Assembly: GCA_039821605.1 (NCBI GenBank)
Contig: JBCBNV010000003.1
Location: forward strand, 372,001 to 436,000
Length of the DNA stretch: 64,000 bases
Reading direction: 5' to 3'
From: CALBPI01 sp039821605
Lineage (GTDB): Bacteria; Pseudomonadota; Gammaproteobacteria; Steroidobacterales; Woeseiaceae
Shown here: piece after piece, positions 19,765 through 29,137 of the stretch
How the letters are laid out: each line of letters begins with the position of its first letter
Numbering within the stretch: the first letter of the stretch is position 1
The notes under the pieces: model-generated
What the model was told of the DNA's origin: nothing
What the model saw: only the letters and a program-made list of their open reading frames with translations
The model's database searches: none
Made by a program: the position numbers and the translations under genes

Positions 19765-21387
19765 CTACTGAGTCACGCGCGTGGCGCGTTGCCGGATCCC
19801 GCCCTGGTGCAGCATGAGGGCATTCACACTGCCCGCCTCGTCGCGCTCGAAGTGCAGCTCGGCCTCCACGACCTTGTAGAAGAACACGTCGTCGCCCTTG
19901 GCGAAGACCGGGAAGAAAGGCTGCCCGGTAAGCTGCACCTCCAACCCGCCCTCGCGGCGGCGAACCGTGAATGTGACGGGCGCAGCCATCATGGCGAACT
20001 GCCCGACGAACGCGTCAAGTGCCTCATCTTCGAGGGCCACCTCAACGGGTTCGGGCGTTTCGACGACCTCGTTCGAGATCTTCTTCGCCACCTGCACGAC
20101 ACTGTTCTGAACGAGCTCCAGCGCGACGACCTCGCCCGCCTCCCGCACGACCCGGAAGCTCGCATCGAAGGTGTCAACCGTATACCAGTCGTCGTCGAGC
20201 GGCGTCAGCGGCAGCGGTGGCTGACCGGAGACTTGGCCTGTGAGCTGCCCCTCGCGCTCGATCACCCGGACCTGCACGTTGGGGTTGAGTTCATAGGTGC
20301 CGAACAACGAGGCATCGTATGCGGTTGGCGCGCTCTCGGGCCGCTCGTAACCAAGCCATTGAAGTCCAATGCGTGTCGGATCGCCGTCGCCAGACACAAG
20401 CAATGCGATCGCGCGGCCGTCATCGCTGCGGACTCCGACGAAACTGCCGAAGCCATTGGTTCGGCCGTTGTGCCAGTAGATTGTGGCATCGCCCGCCGGC
20501 GCCGTGTGCCACACGCGCGTCACACTAAAGCTGCCCGCCGTGAAGCCGGTCGGTGCCAGCAAGTCCTCTATCGCCGACTGGAATGGGTTGTCCGTGTTGC
20601 CGCGCATCACGGCGGCCAGCGCGAGCAGGTCTGTCGTCGTGCCCCACAGTGCGCCCGCACCCGCCAGCGCATCGAATTGCCAGTCCGGCACGACCTCACC
20701 ACCGCTAGACGCAGACGCGCGTTTGCCCGATGCCGTCATGCCGGTGCGCTCGGCGCCCAGCGGGCCCAACACATAGGCCTCGAGCGCCACGGTGTAGCCG
20801 CCGCCGTGCGCCTCCCCCAGCAGGTAGCCCAACAGGCCGACACCCAGGTTTGAATAGGCGTAGTGATCGCCCAGTGGCTGCTTGGCGCGCGCGATGTTGA
20901 GCCCCTGGCTCAGTTGCGCGGCCGTATACGACGCGAACGGGTCGCCGGGATCGCTGGGCCTGAAATTGGCGGGCATGCGAGGCAGGCCGCTGGTGTGTGT
21001 GGCCAGTGCTTCCAGGGTGATCTCACCCACCGCCTCATTGCGAAACTGCTGCGTATCGCCCGTAAGCTCGGCGACCGTGGTGTCGTAGCCGACCTTGCCA
21101 CGCGCCACCATCTCGGCGAGCAGCAGGTTTGTGTAGACCTTCGAGATCGAGCCGATCTGGAATTGCGTTTGCGCGTCGGGCATGGCGTCTGTGTCGCCAC
21201 CTAATGCGCCCGCGTGGGCACGCCGCACTTCGCTGCCGTCATACCACGCGGCAGCGATCGCCATCGCTTCGCCCGAATCCACGCCATCAGTCACCCAACG
21301 CGCAATATCGATGTCTTCGGAAGCGCGGGCCGGCCCCAGAGCCAGTGTGGCCAGGGTGACCCACGTCAGCAGTCTCGTGCACTTCAT
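19765..21387 (-). CDS. serine hydrolase, beta-lactamase/class C PBP family
   Basis: A 540-residue exported hydrolase. The N-terminal signal peptide (KCTRLLTWVTLATLALGPARA) ends near ASEDID. Catalytic motifs are SxxK (GSISKVYTN), YxN (YAYSNLGVG) and HxG-type (YWHNGRTNG), all intact. The C-terminal ~200 residues form an extra beta-rich domain often seen in this family. Substrate unknown; possibilities include D-amino-acid peptides or esters. The ATG at 21387 follows GGAGAG, so the seven residues upstream were dropped. Confidence 0.88.
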   Translation of the reverse strand: MKCTRLLTWVTLATLALGPARASEDIDIARWVTDGVDSGEAMAIAAAWYDGSEVRRAHAGALGGDTDAMPDAQTQFQIGSISKVYTNLLLAEMVARGKVGYDTTVAELTGDTQQFRNEAVGEITLEALATHTSGLPRMPANFRPSDPGDPFASYTAAQLSQGLNIARAKQPLGDHYAYSNLGVGLLGYLLGEAHGGGYTVALEAYVLGPLGAERTGMTASGKRASASSGGEVVPDWQFDALAGAGALWGTTTDLLALAAVMRGNTDNPFQSAIEDLLAPTGFTAGSFSVTRVWHTAPAGDATIYWHNGRTNGFGSFVGVRSDDGRAIALLVSGDGDPTRIGLQWLGYERPESAPTAYDASLFGTYELNPNVQVRVIEREGQLTGQVSGQPPLPLTPLDDDWYTVDTFDASFRVVREAGEVVALELVQNSVVQVAKKISNEVVETPEPVEVALEDEALDAFVGQFAMMAAPVTFTVRRREGGLEVQLTGQPFFPVFAKGDDVFFYKVVEAELHFERDEAGSVNALMLHQGGIRQRATRVTQ

Positions 21388-21517
21388 CGACGTCTCTCCG
21401 TTTCCCATCCCGGCGACACATCGGAGCCCTTGGCTTGATGCCCGCGCCCCGTCATCCTAAGCCGGTCGGCCCCGAGCTTACACGCCGACCGTGACCCAAC
21501 CCACCTCGAGGTGACCC

Positions 21518-22132
21518 ATGCGCCGACTCCCCGCCGTGATCCTGGTCCTGACTCTGGTTGCGGGCGCGCACGCAGAATCCGGTGACGTCACGCTGTTGCT
21601 CGGCCCCGTGGCGGGCGGCAGTTTCGATGACCTTGAGAGCGGCGCCGAGCTGGACCTCGACGCAGCGGCGGCTGTCGGCGTCGCCGCACACATCAACGCA
21701 CGGGCGGGTGGCCAGTATGAGTTTCTCTACTTGCGCCAGGAGACGGACATCGGCACCTCGGCGCTGTTCTCGGCCGCCGATGAGGTCGACATTGATATCG
21801 AGTACTTCCAGGTGGGCGGCAACTACCCGATTGGCGAGCCGAGTGCCTGGCAGCCCTACCTCACGCTGACGATTGGCGCGGCACGGTATACGCCCGACGC
21901 ACCGGATACCGAGTCCGAAGTGTTCGCGGCCATGACGGGCGGCCTGGGGCTCTACCACGCGCTCGGCGAGCGCTTCGCCTTGCGAATTGAGGCGCGCGCC
22001 CTGGCGACCTGGATCGATGAGGAGACCAGCGTGTTCTGCGTGAGCGCCGGTGGTGCCACCTGTGCCATCAACGTCGAGGGCGACTCCGTCGTGCAGTGGT
22101 CGGCCATGGCGGCACTGACCTGGCGCTTCTAA
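21518..22132 (+). CDS. outer-membrane beta-barrel protein
   Basis: A 204-residue protein with a signal peptide (RRLPAVILVLTLVAGAHA) and alternating hydrophobic strands, ending in WRF, a C-terminal aromatic typical of BAM-inserted barrels. Two cysteines (VFCVSAGGATCAI) could form a disulfide in a loop near residue 170-180. The start follows GAGGTGACCC. It resembles small OmpA/OmpW-like porin-fold proteins, but no precise family is assigned. It is convergent with the downstream dipeptidase gene. Confidence 0.75.
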   Translation: MRRLPAVILVLTLVAGAHAESGDVTLLLGPVAGGSFDDLESGAELDLDAAAAVGVAAHINARAGGQYEFLYLRQETDIGTSALFSAADEVDIDIEYFQVGGNYPIGEPSAWQPYLTLTIGAARYTPDAPDTESEVFAAMTGGLGLYHALGERFALRIEARALATWIDEETSVFCVSAGGATCAINVEGDSVVQWSAMAALTWRF

Positions 22133-22141
22133 GCCGGACGG

Positions 22142-23299
22142 CTATGGCGGCAACGTCTTGCGGAACACCCGCAGCGCATTGCCGCCCAGCACCTGGCGAA
22201 TCTCGGATTCCGAAAAGCCGGCATCGATGAGTGCCTGCGTGACGAGCGCGAGCCGGCTCGTGTCGAAGGCCACCTCAACCGTGCCATCGTAATCGGAGCC
22301 CAGCGCCACGTAGTCGATGCCCACGAGATCGCGCACGTGACGTATGGCCGCGGCGATTCGTGCGGGCTCGAGGCCGCACACGGCACCCGGCCAGTAGCCG
22401 ATTCCGATGATGCCGTCAGTCTTGGCGATGCGACGCAGCTGCGCGTCTGTGAGGTTGCGATTATTGGGGCACAGCGCCTTGACGCCACCGTGGCTCACGA
22501 CGACCGGTCGCGTCGCCATGTCGAGCACCTCGTCAACGGCCGCGGGGCTCAGGTGCGCCAGATCCACGATCATGCCCAGGGATTCCATTCGGGTGACGAT
22601 ATTGCGGCCGAACGGCGTCAGACCGCCCTTCTCGATGCCGTGCATGGAGCCCGCGAGCCGGTTGTCGAAGAAATGCGTGAGCCCCGCCATGCGGTAGCCC
22701 GCGTCGAACAGGCGCTGCAGATTGTCGACGTCGCCTTCGAGGTTGTGCAGACCTTCGGCCGCCATGAGTCCGCCGACGAGCGGTACACCGTCAGCGCGCG
22801 CTTCGAGCAGGACCTCGAGGTCACGCACCGTCCGCACGGTCATCAGATTCTCGGAGCGTTCGGCGGCTGCGTCGAGCCGTTGCGCATGCCACATCGAACG
22901 CTCGAACGGCGAACGCCAGGTGCGCAGGGGCTGTCGCTGCACGATGGCGAGCGCAACGAGCGTATCGCTGTCACCCGCATTGCTGTCGTAATTGAGCCCT
23001 TTGGGCGACTTAGTCACGGAGCCCAGCACCTGCAACGCCACATTGCCTTGTTGCAGGCGCGGCAAGTCCACGTGGCCACGATCCGAGGCCTCGAGGATGG
23101 AGCGTTGCCAAAGCAGCGTATCCCCGTGCAGGTCGATGACAGTCGCGCTCGCGTGCAGCGCGTTGGCTTCGGTCGAGGGCTCCGGGACGTCGACAGGCGT
23201 GACCGCATTGAGCTGCCGCTCAACGATGCCGGGCGCCAGGGCAAAGAAGAGGACTGCGAGAGCGGCAACGACAGCCAGTGCGATAGCGAGCTTTTTCAT
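22142..23299 (-). CDS. membrane dipeptidase (peptidase family M19)
   Basis: A 385-residue zinc dipeptidase of the renal dipeptidase family. It begins with a membrane anchor or signal (KKLAIALAVVAALAVLFFALAPG). Metal ligands are visible in VIDLHGDTLLW, the LMAAEGLHNLEGD glutamate, DLAHLSPAAVDE and VVSHGGVKAL, followed by the C-terminal GSDYDGT. The start is ATG 23299; the frame is open further upstream, but that stretch is antisense to yceI. A TATAAT hexamer lies only 6 bp before the ATG (see regulatory entry). Confidence 0.9.
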   Translation of the reverse strand: MKKLAIALAVVAALAVLFFALAPGIVERQLNAVTPVDVPEPSTEANALHASATVIDLHGDTLLWQRSILEASDRGHVDLPRLQQGNVALQVLGSVTKSPKGLNYDSNAGDSDTLVALAIVQRQPLRTWRSPFERSMWHAQRLDAAAERSENLMTVRTVRDLEVLLEARADGVPLVGGLMAAEGLHNLEGDVDNLQRLFDAGYRMAGLTHFFDNRLAGSMHGIEKGGLTPFGRNIVTRMESLGMIVDLAHLSPAAVDEVLDMATRPVVVSHGGVKALCPNNRNLTDAQLRRIAKTDGIIGIGYWPGAVCGLEPARIAAAIRHVRDLVGIDYVALGSDYDGTVEVAFDTSRLALVTQALIDAGFSESEIRQVLGGNALRVFRKTLPP

Positions 23300-23305
23300 G
23301 TCTGC

Positions 23306-23311
23306 ATTATA
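23306..23311 (-). promoter_or_regulatory. candidate -10 element abutting the dipeptidase start
   Basis: On the minus strand a perfect TATAAT lies at 23311-23306, and the dipeptidase ATG begins at 23299. The expected transcription start would fall on or next to the ATG, giving a leaderless or nearly leaderless mRNA. No good -35 hexamer is seen at 16-18 bp, and no Shine-Dalgarno sequence precedes the ATG. The call rests on the hexamer position only. Confidence 0.35.
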
Positions 23312-23347
23312 GTGGTAGCCGTATTCAACGGATCGGGGGACGCAACG

Positions 23348-23941
23348 ATGACCACTCACACAACAGCCCGGCTTGGTGTCTTGGTGCTGTGCCTTGCGGC
23401 ACTCGCGCCGCGCGCGCAAGCCGAAACGGAGCGCTACGCGCTGGATATGAGTCACACCGACATCCATTTCTCCATCATGCGATTCGGTTTCAATCGCATC
23501 ATCGGTCACTTCCGCGATGCGGAAGGCATCATCGACTACGACGCCGAAGACGTGGGCAGCAGCAGCGTTTCCGTCACGATCCAGACCGCGAGCATCGAGA
23601 GCGGTGACGAGACACGCGACGGACATCTGCAGGGTGAGTTCTGGCTCAACACCGCCGCCCACCCAACGATCACGTTCCGCTCGACGGCAGTGTCCGCCAA
23701 TGATGACGGCACACTGACGGTGGCGGGCGACCTCACGGTGCTCGGAACGACAAAATCCGTCGTGCTGCCCGTCACCATCAACAAGACGGGCACGGACCCG
23801 GCCACAAAGCGGGCCGCAATGGGCATCACCGTCAAGACAAAGCTGGATCGGGCGGACTTTGGCCTGACGACGGCTGCCAATCTCATCGCCAACGACGTTC
23901 ACGTGCATATCGAGGCGCTGGGACTCGCCGACGCTGACTAG
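23348..23941 (+). CDS. YceI family periplasmic lipid-binding-like protein
   Basis: A 197-residue exported protein. The signal peptide (TARLGVLVLCLAALAPRAQA) is followed by the YceI lipocalin-like barrel: YALDMSHTDIHFSIMRFG, IGHFRDAEGIIDYD, SIESGDETRDGHL and FWLNTAAHPTITFRST. YceI proteins bind isoprenoid-type lipids in a barrel; the ligand here is unknown. ATG 23348 follows GGGGGA. It is divergent from the dipeptidase, with 48 bp between the starts. Confidence 0.93.
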   Translation: MTTHTTARLGVLVLCLAALAPRAQAETERYALDMSHTDIHFSIMRFGFNRIIGHFRDAEGIIDYDAEDVGSSSVSVTIQTASIESGDETRDGHLQGEFWLNTAAHPTITFRSTAVSANDDGTLTVAGDLTVLGTTKSVVLPVTINKTGTDPATKRAAMGITVKTKLDRADFGLTTAANLIANDVHVHIEALGLADAD

Positions 23942-24019
23942 CGTTGCGCGCAGGCGTCGCGTCATGGCGCCCGTGGTACCCAACAGGTAGGCTGCCCGCA
24001 ACAACAACAACGAGGACGC

Positions 24020-25699
24020 ATGATGCGCATCCCACACGCCGCAATGATGCTGGTCGCACTGCTTGTCGCAGGCTGCGGCTCCGAAGCCGACTCAGACAGC
24101 GAGGTGACCGACGCCGCAAAGACAACCGAATCGTCGGAGTGGACCACGGGGCGCCAGGCCACGGCGACAGTGATCCTTGATGTGCCCGAGACCGGCATCG
24201 AACTGGGCTGGGGTTACAACGCGTTCGACGACCGGGCGTTGCCGCATCAGTGCATCCAGTTCGCCGCGGCCGAAGAACCCGCGCAGACGCGTACGATGTC
24301 GATGAAGGAAGTCAGCGACACCTACGAACTCATGAAGCGAATGAACGTCTCGGCCGAGGCCAGCGTCAAGACCATGGGCTTCGAGGGCAGCGGCAAGGCG
24401 AGCTTTGCCAAGAGCGTCAACATGAGTGGCTCGAGTATCACCTTCGTACTCGACGCCGCCGTCGACAATGGCGTGCGCTTCGCGGCGCCCTACAGCGAAA
24501 ACGCCGGTGCCTATGGCGCCGGTGCCGCCGTCCGTCTGACCGCCGCCGCCGAGCGCCTGGCCAGGGACCCCGAGGAATTCCTGCGCCAGTGTGGCAGCGG
24601 CTACGTGTCGGCCGTGTACTCAGGCGCGCGGCTAACGGCCGTTATCTCGATGAAGACGACAAGCCAATCCAACAAGGAGACGATTCGGACCGAGGTACGC
24701 GCCAAAGGCTGGGGCGCCACAGGCAAGGTATCGGGTGGCGCCGAAAACCAGTCGGCGACGCGGAATGCCGAGAAGACCATGTCCGTGTTTCTCGTTGGCG
24801 GCCGCGGTGATGCCATTCCGCGCGACCAGGATGGCGTCGAGGCCAAGCTCGACACGCTCTCCTACTCCGCCTACGAGGCGCCCAAGGACTTCCGCATGGC
24901 CGTAACACCCTACGAATCCCTGCCCAACTGGCCGCAGACGAAGCCGGTGTCAGCGGAGCCAACGGAGTTCGAACAACTGGCGGGTCTTTGGGGCGACTAC
25001 AGCACACTCTACGACGAGCTCGAACTCATTCTCGAGCAACCCGCGCAGTACGCCGCGATCTCGCGATCAACCGAGGAAGGCAAGATGTTCGACGTGCTAG
25101 CGCTGGCGGAGCACGAGGATGCACTGCTGCACCTCGAGCGCGTGCAAGACGCCTTGTGGCAGGGTGTGCACGAGCTCGAGGCGATCGCGCGTCAGTGTCT
25201 CGAAGCCGAAACCGAGGGCATCGAGGAGGGCGAGAACTGCAACTTTGACGAGAACCGCTTCGTGCCCAGTCATGCCTTCCGCGCCCAGCTACCGCTGGAG
25301 CTCGCCGAGCGCCCGCCGGCGACGCAGCCCGAAGCGTGCGGCAAGACGCCGGCCGACGCCGTCGCCTGCACGCGGGCCGTTATTCAAGAGAGTGCCGTAG
25401 CACTCGAGGCCGATACGCCGCTCGACCGCCGCGTCGTCGAACGCTGGATCATCGAGAAATCCCGTTCGCGCTGCCGCCTCGACCTGCTCGACATTGGCTG
25501 TCTTTCGAATGCCGAGGTGCGGCACTGGCAGACGACGGTGGGAACACGCCTCATGCTGCTCGATGACGAAGAGCGCACAGCGGTCGCGGGTCTCAACCTG
25601 GTGCTGGATATCGACGACAAGACGGGCGCCGTGTGGCTGTTGCCCGCACAGGCCAACGCAGTCGTCGCCGCGATCAAGAACGCGCGCCGTTCGGAATGA
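24020..25699 (+). CDS. lipoprotein with MACPF/perforin-like region
   Basis: A 559-residue predicted lipoprotein: lipobox LVAGC with C19 and Gly at +2, suggesting the outer membrane. Residues 90-260 show a pattern I read as MACPF-like: alternating strands around 110-150, the motif CGSGYVSAVYSGARL at 191-205 (compare the YGTHY-x6-GG signature), then long alternating Ser/Thr/Lys-rich strands to GGRGD near 260. Residues 310-559 are mostly helical with five or six cysteines. The fold call is tentative. Its stop overlaps the ATG of the next secreted protein (ATGA), so the two are coupled. GAGG precedes the start. Confidence 0.6.
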   Translation: MMRIPHAAMMLVALLVAGCGSEADSDSEVTDAAKTTESSEWTTGRQATATVILDVPETGIELGWGYNAFDDRALPHQCIQFAAAEEPAQTRTMSMKEVSDTYELMKRMNVSAEASVKTMGFEGSGKASFAKSVNMSGSSITFVLDAAVDNGVRFAAPYSENAGAYGAGAAVRLTAAAERLARDPEEFLRQCGSGYVSAVYSGARLTAVISMKTTSQSNKETIRTEVRAKGWGATGKVSGGAENQSATRNAEKTMSVFLVGGRGDAIPRDQDGVEAKLDTLSYSAYEAPKDFRMAVTPYESLPNWPQTKPVSAEPTEFEQLAGLWGDYSTLYDELELILEQPAQYAAISRSTEEGKMFDVLALAEHEDALLHLERVQDALWQGVHELEAIARQCLEAETEGIEEGENCNFDENRFVPSHAFRAQLPLELAERPPATQPEACGKTPADAVACTRAVIQESAVALEADTPLDRRVVERWIIEKSRSRCRLDLLDIGCLSNAEVRHWQTTVGTRLMLLDDEERTAVAGLNLVLDIDDKTGAVWLLPAQANAVVAAIKNARRSE

Positions 25700-26940
25700 T
25701 CGCTGCGCGCCCGCTTTGCCTGGCGGGACTCTTGCTGGTATCGGGCATGTGCGGCGCGCGCTGCACGAACGAGCCTGCCGAGACCTATCTCGAAGAACTC
25801 AACCGCATCGGCGCTTGCCTCCAAGAGCAGGCGCGTCGTCCGGACAACATCAATAACTCGAGTGGCGTGGGCTACGATGAGATGCGGCTCTACACCTGGG
25901 GCCCCGAGGTCAAGATCCGGCGCATGCAAACGGACCCCTACTTCTGCGACTTCGAGTACGCGCGCCAGCGCGAGTTCGAAGCCATCAAGTTTTACGACCT
26001 CGCGCAGGCCAACGTGTTGCGCTGGTACGGCTGGCAGCCCCCAGGCGCAGCATCACCCGTTCGCACGCTCTCCGCGTTGGCCGCACTCAAGCTCGCAACC
26101 GCCGATCAGCGCCGACTCTCCCTGCAGTTCGTCTTCCCGCAGTGGTTCCGCCGGACACCGGGCGTTGCCGCGCGCGAAATGGCAGTGCGTGAAGCGGCTG
26201 CGGCGCTCGGTGATGCGCCCGCGTCGCCCGCGCGCTCGATCGCCGAGGGGCGCGTGGCCGCCTACGACGCGCCCTTCGACGGCCGACCGTCTGCAATCCG
26301 CGGCGGGCTTGGCGTCTACTTCTCTGCCGACCCCTTTCGCTACCACAATGCGGAGACGCGGGGTCACGGGCTCGTGTGCCGCACGCCAAGCCAGCGTGTG
26401 ATCGTCGATGTCGCCAATCAGGAGGTCCGCGACGCACTCGTGGACAAGCAGATTCTCTATACCCAGGAGCTGAATCTGCCCGCCTCGAGTATTGTCAATC
26501 AGATCGAAAACCCCGTCGCGTTTGACGAAGCCGCACGCGGCGACATCATCCTGCGTGTGGACTTCGGTGACGACCTGACGGGACAGCCACGCAGTCGCGC
26601 CTACGTCGACAAATGCAGCATCCAGTACACGACCTGCGAGCCGATCTCCGTTTCGGTCTCTGGTCTCTCCTGCACCGATTTCAGGCGGCTCGTGCCGGTG
26701 GCGCCCCAGGCGTCCGATCAGACGGGCGCCCGGCCACCTGCACCGGAGGCATTCGCGCCCGCGCTCTTGAGCACGCTCGCATCGCGGCCGAGTTTTGCAG
26801 AGGAATTTGACGCGCAGCTGCACAAGTGTCTCGGGCGTCGCGTCGACGATGCCTTGCTTGGCCAGCTCGAAGCCGTCAATCGCTCCGAGCTGGCCCAGGC
26901 ACTTCGCGAAGCGGCGGCAGAAGCCGCCGCGTCCGAATGA
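25696..26940 (+). CDS. secreted protein of unknown function, coupled to the MACPF-like lipoprotein
   Basis: 414 residues, start ATG 25696 overlapping the upstream stop by 4 bp. A hydrophobic signal segment (residues 6-19) is followed by cysteines (C19, C23), but the lipobox is not canonical. Ten or so cysteines in the mature part suggest an oxidised, exported protein. The block GGLGVYFSADPFRYHNAE (203-220) followed by GHGLVCRTPSQRVIVDV resembles ADP-ribosyltransferase-fold proteins (GxYFSxDP), a weak by-eye similarity only. I do not recognise the family. Coupling suggests it works with, or is delivered by, the lipoprotein. Confidence 0.6.
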   Translation: MIAARPLCLAGLLLVSGMCGARCTNEPAETYLEELNRIGACLQEQARRPDNINNSSGVGYDEMRLYTWGPEVKIRRMQTDPYFCDFEYARQREFEAIKFYDLAQANVLRWYGWQPPGAASPVRTLSALAALKLATADQRRLSLQFVFPQWFRRTPGVAAREMAVREAAAALGDAPASPARSIAEGRVAAYDAPFDGRPSAIRGGLGVYFSADPFRYHNAETRGHGLVCRTPSQRVIVDVANQEVRDALVDKQILYTQELNLPASSIVNQIENPVAFDEAARGDIILRVDFGDDLTGQPRSRAYVDKCSIQYTTCEPISVSVSGLSCTDFRRLVPVAPQASDQTGARPPAPEAFAPALLSTLASRPSFAEEFDAQLHKCLGRRVDDALLGQLEAVNRSELAQALREAAAEAAASE

Positions 26941-26948
26941 GGCATGAC

Positions 26949-27197
26949 TCAGGCCGTTGCGCCCACGACAAACACGAAAATGGACAACACAAACACGAGC
27001 GCCGCGACGAAGTACGGGATGATGCTCGTGCCACCGATCCTGCGCAGCTCCCTGAGTTGCTGCTCGTAATCCGAAAACGAGCCTTTCACGCGCTCGACCT
27101 TTTTCTTGGCCTGATCAAAGTAGAGCTTGTTCGCGTACATCGGCACCAGTGTGAGTGAGAACGCGTAGTACAGCAGCGATGACGCCGCCCACATCAT
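26949..27197 (-). CDS. small two-helix membrane protein
   Basis: 82 residues with two hydrophobic segments (about 2-19 and 59-80) flanking a charged, helical middle (DQAKKKVERVKGSFSDYEQQLRE broken by polar residues). No family recognised. It ends 8 bp from the convergent secreted-pair stop. Its start lies 38 bp after the amidohydrolase stop on the same strand, so it may be the last gene of that operon. Confidence 0.6.
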   Translation of the reverse strand: MMWAASSLLYYAFSLTLVPMYANKLYFDQAKKKVERVKGSFSDYEQQLRELRRIGGTSIIPYFVAALVFVLSIFVFVVGATA

Positions 27198-27235
27198 GAG
27201 TGCAGCGCGGCGCGGCCACGCGCCACATGTCGACG

Positions 27236-29137
27236 TTACGACGAGCTTAGCGTCGATTCATCACGACCAGATGCGGCCACGGCACCGGCGCGCAGCACGC
27301 GTCCGAGTCGCTCCTTGCCGAAGTACTCGACATAAGCCACGCCATCCCAGGCGACGCGACCGCCGATGACGACGCCCGCGACAACACCGTCCGATCGGTT
27401 GACGAGCTGCTCGTGCCCAAAGTCTTCGCGATAACGGCTTTCGATGTTGGCCTCGGCGTCGTAATCAGCCAGGGCCTCAGGGTCAACGATCGTGACATCG
27501 GCTCGGCTGCCGGGCGCCAGCGTGCCCGTGTCGACATCGAAGAATTCGGCGGGGACACGAGTCAGACGCTCAACCGTAAACGCCACCGCGCGCTCCCCCT
27601 TACGCTGCGCGATCTGAAGGGCACGCAGATTGCCATCGTAGAACGCCATGTTGGTCAAGTGGGCGCCCGAGTCGTTAAAGCCCGGCAGCAGTTTCGGATG
27701 CAGGATGAGTTTGCTCACGGTCTCGGGATCGCGGTTGGCCGTCACGCTGTACCAGTACAAGTCAGTGTCGTAGGCGCGCAGCATGTGCAGTACGAAATCG
27801 GCCTCATCCGCTAGCGGTACCGGGAACGCGGTCAACGCCTCCGCCTCCGTCGCGTCGTCGACCTGCAACCGCCCGGCCTGGAACGCGAGCACACGCTCCT
27901 GGATACGGGCGAAGCTCAGGCCTCGCCAGGCATCCACCGGGCAGCGCTCGACGACCATGTCCGCAAGGTCGCGACTGAACGCCAGGTCCTCGCGCTTGAT
28001 GAGCCGCTTGAGACGGTCGAGGCCGTAGCCCTGTTTGCCACGCAGCCACATGTCCCGGAAGCGGTGGATGTAATTCGGATCGTCTAGATGGCGGCGCCGA
28101 CCTTCGCGGTCCTCGAGGTCGGGTTCGTTGAGCAGCCGCAGCTCGGGAATTTCCTCGAACACAGGCGTGAGGGGTCCTTCGGCCCAGACCTTGAAGGGTG
28201 CCGCAAGCGCCTGCAGCCAGAACCGGCCGCGAACGGCAGCCGAGTTGAGTATGCGCGCCATGAACAACCCGAGCTTGGCGATGCCGCGGTTGGTGGCAAC
28301 GTCGAGCGCGGCCACGGCCGTGATCTTGAGCGGCTTGCCGTGCAGGCGTCCGCTGGTGAGCAGAAACTGGCGGAAGATCTCAAGCGGCTTGTCCTTGGGC
28401 GGCGTCGCCTGCCAAACGCGGTCGTGCTTGCGCAGCACCTGGGTCAGGCGCTTTAACTCCCGGTAGCCCGCGTATTGCGTCGGGATCTTGCGCTGGCGGT
28501 TGGGGTCATTGGCCAGGTAGTGAAACGGCAAGGCATCCGTGGAAAATCCCGGGTAGCCCTCTTGCATGGCCTTCTCGAGCAGACGCGTCATCTCATCGAG
28601 TTCGGTCGCCGTCGGCTCGCGTTCGATGCTGTCCTTCATGCCCATGACCTCGATACGCAGCATCGAGTGCGGGATCATCGTAACGATGTTGGGGCCCAGC
28701 GGCAGACTGTCGAGGTGCGCCAGGTAATCACCACTGTCGGACCAGGTGGCACGATCGGCGACCTTGCGCAGCACCGGTTTCGGCACGTTTTCAACGCGTG
28801 CGAAGCAGTCAACGATGGGATCGGCGCCATCGCGCCGTTGGTTGCCGTAAGCCAGACCCAGGCTGCAGTTTGCGACGACCACCGTCGTCGTGCCGTGCCG
28901 CACCGTCTCGGGAAGTCCCGGCGCGATCTCGACCTCGAGGTCGAAGTGCGTGTGCACATCGACGAGCCCGGGCATCACCCATTTGCCCGAGGCGTCGATG
29001 ACGGTCGCAGCCTGCCCGGGGTCGAGATCGATACCCAGCGCCGCGATGCGCTCGCCGCGTATCGCGATATCGAGCGTTCTCGGCGTGCTGCCGAACCCAT
29101 CGAACACGTAACCGTTCCGAATCAACAGGTCCCACAT
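27236..29137 (-). CDS. amidohydrolase, N-acyl-D-amino-acid deacylase family
   Basis: A 633-residue TIM-barrel metal hydrolase. Seen are the N-terminal small beta domain (LIRNGYVFDGFG), the metal motif VDVHTHFD (histidines), ANCSLGLA (the cysteine metal ligand of D-aminoacylases), GFNDSGAHLTNMAFYDG (late Asp ligand) and the tail LAPGSRADVTIVDPEAL. The family hydrolyses N-acyl-D-amino acids or related cyclic amides; many marine members are uncharacterised. The start is ATG 29137 (MWDLLIRNG), whose A is shared with the stop of the upstream alpha/beta hydrolase. The two genes are tightly coupled. Confidence 0.88.
   Translation of the reverse strand: MWDLLIRNGYVFDGFGSTPRTLDIAIRGERIAALGIDLDPGQAATVIDASGKWVMPGLVDVHTHFDLEVEIAPGLPETVRHGTTTVVVANCSLGLAYGNQRRDGADPIVDCFARVENVPKPVLRKVADRATWSDSGDYLAHLDSLPLGPNIVTMIPHSMLRIEVMGMKDSIEREPTATELDEMTRLLEKAMQEGYPGFSTDALPFHYLANDPNRQRKIPTQYAGYRELKRLTQVLRKHDRVWQATPPKDKPLEIFRQFLLTSGRLHGKPLKITAVAALDVATNRGIAKLGLFMARILNSAAVRGRFWLQALAAPFKVWAEGPLTPVFEEIPELRLLNEPDLEDREGRRRHLDDPNYIHRFRDMWLRGKQGYGLDRLKRLIKREDLAFSRDLADMVVERCPVDAWRGLSFARIQERVLAFQAGRLQVDDATEAEALTAFPVPLADEADFVLHMLRAYDTDLYWYSVTANRDPETVSKLILHPKLLPGFNDSGAHLTNMAFYDGNLRALQIAQRKGERAVAFTVERLTRVPAEFFDVDTGTLAPGSRADVTIVDPEALADYDAEANIESRYREDFGHEQLVNRSDGVVAGVVIGGRVAWDGVAYVEYFGKERLGRVLRAGAVAASGRDESTLSSS

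Noticed and set aside
22337..23347. Long N-terminal extension of YceI
   Set aside because: The extension is antisense to the dipeptidase. The signal peptide and ribosome-binding site place the start at 23348.
24020..26940. Toxin-antitoxin or immunity pair
   Set aside because: Both proteins carry export signals and are far larger than typical partners. Nothing resembles an antitoxin or immunity protein, so only a coupled secreted module is claimed.
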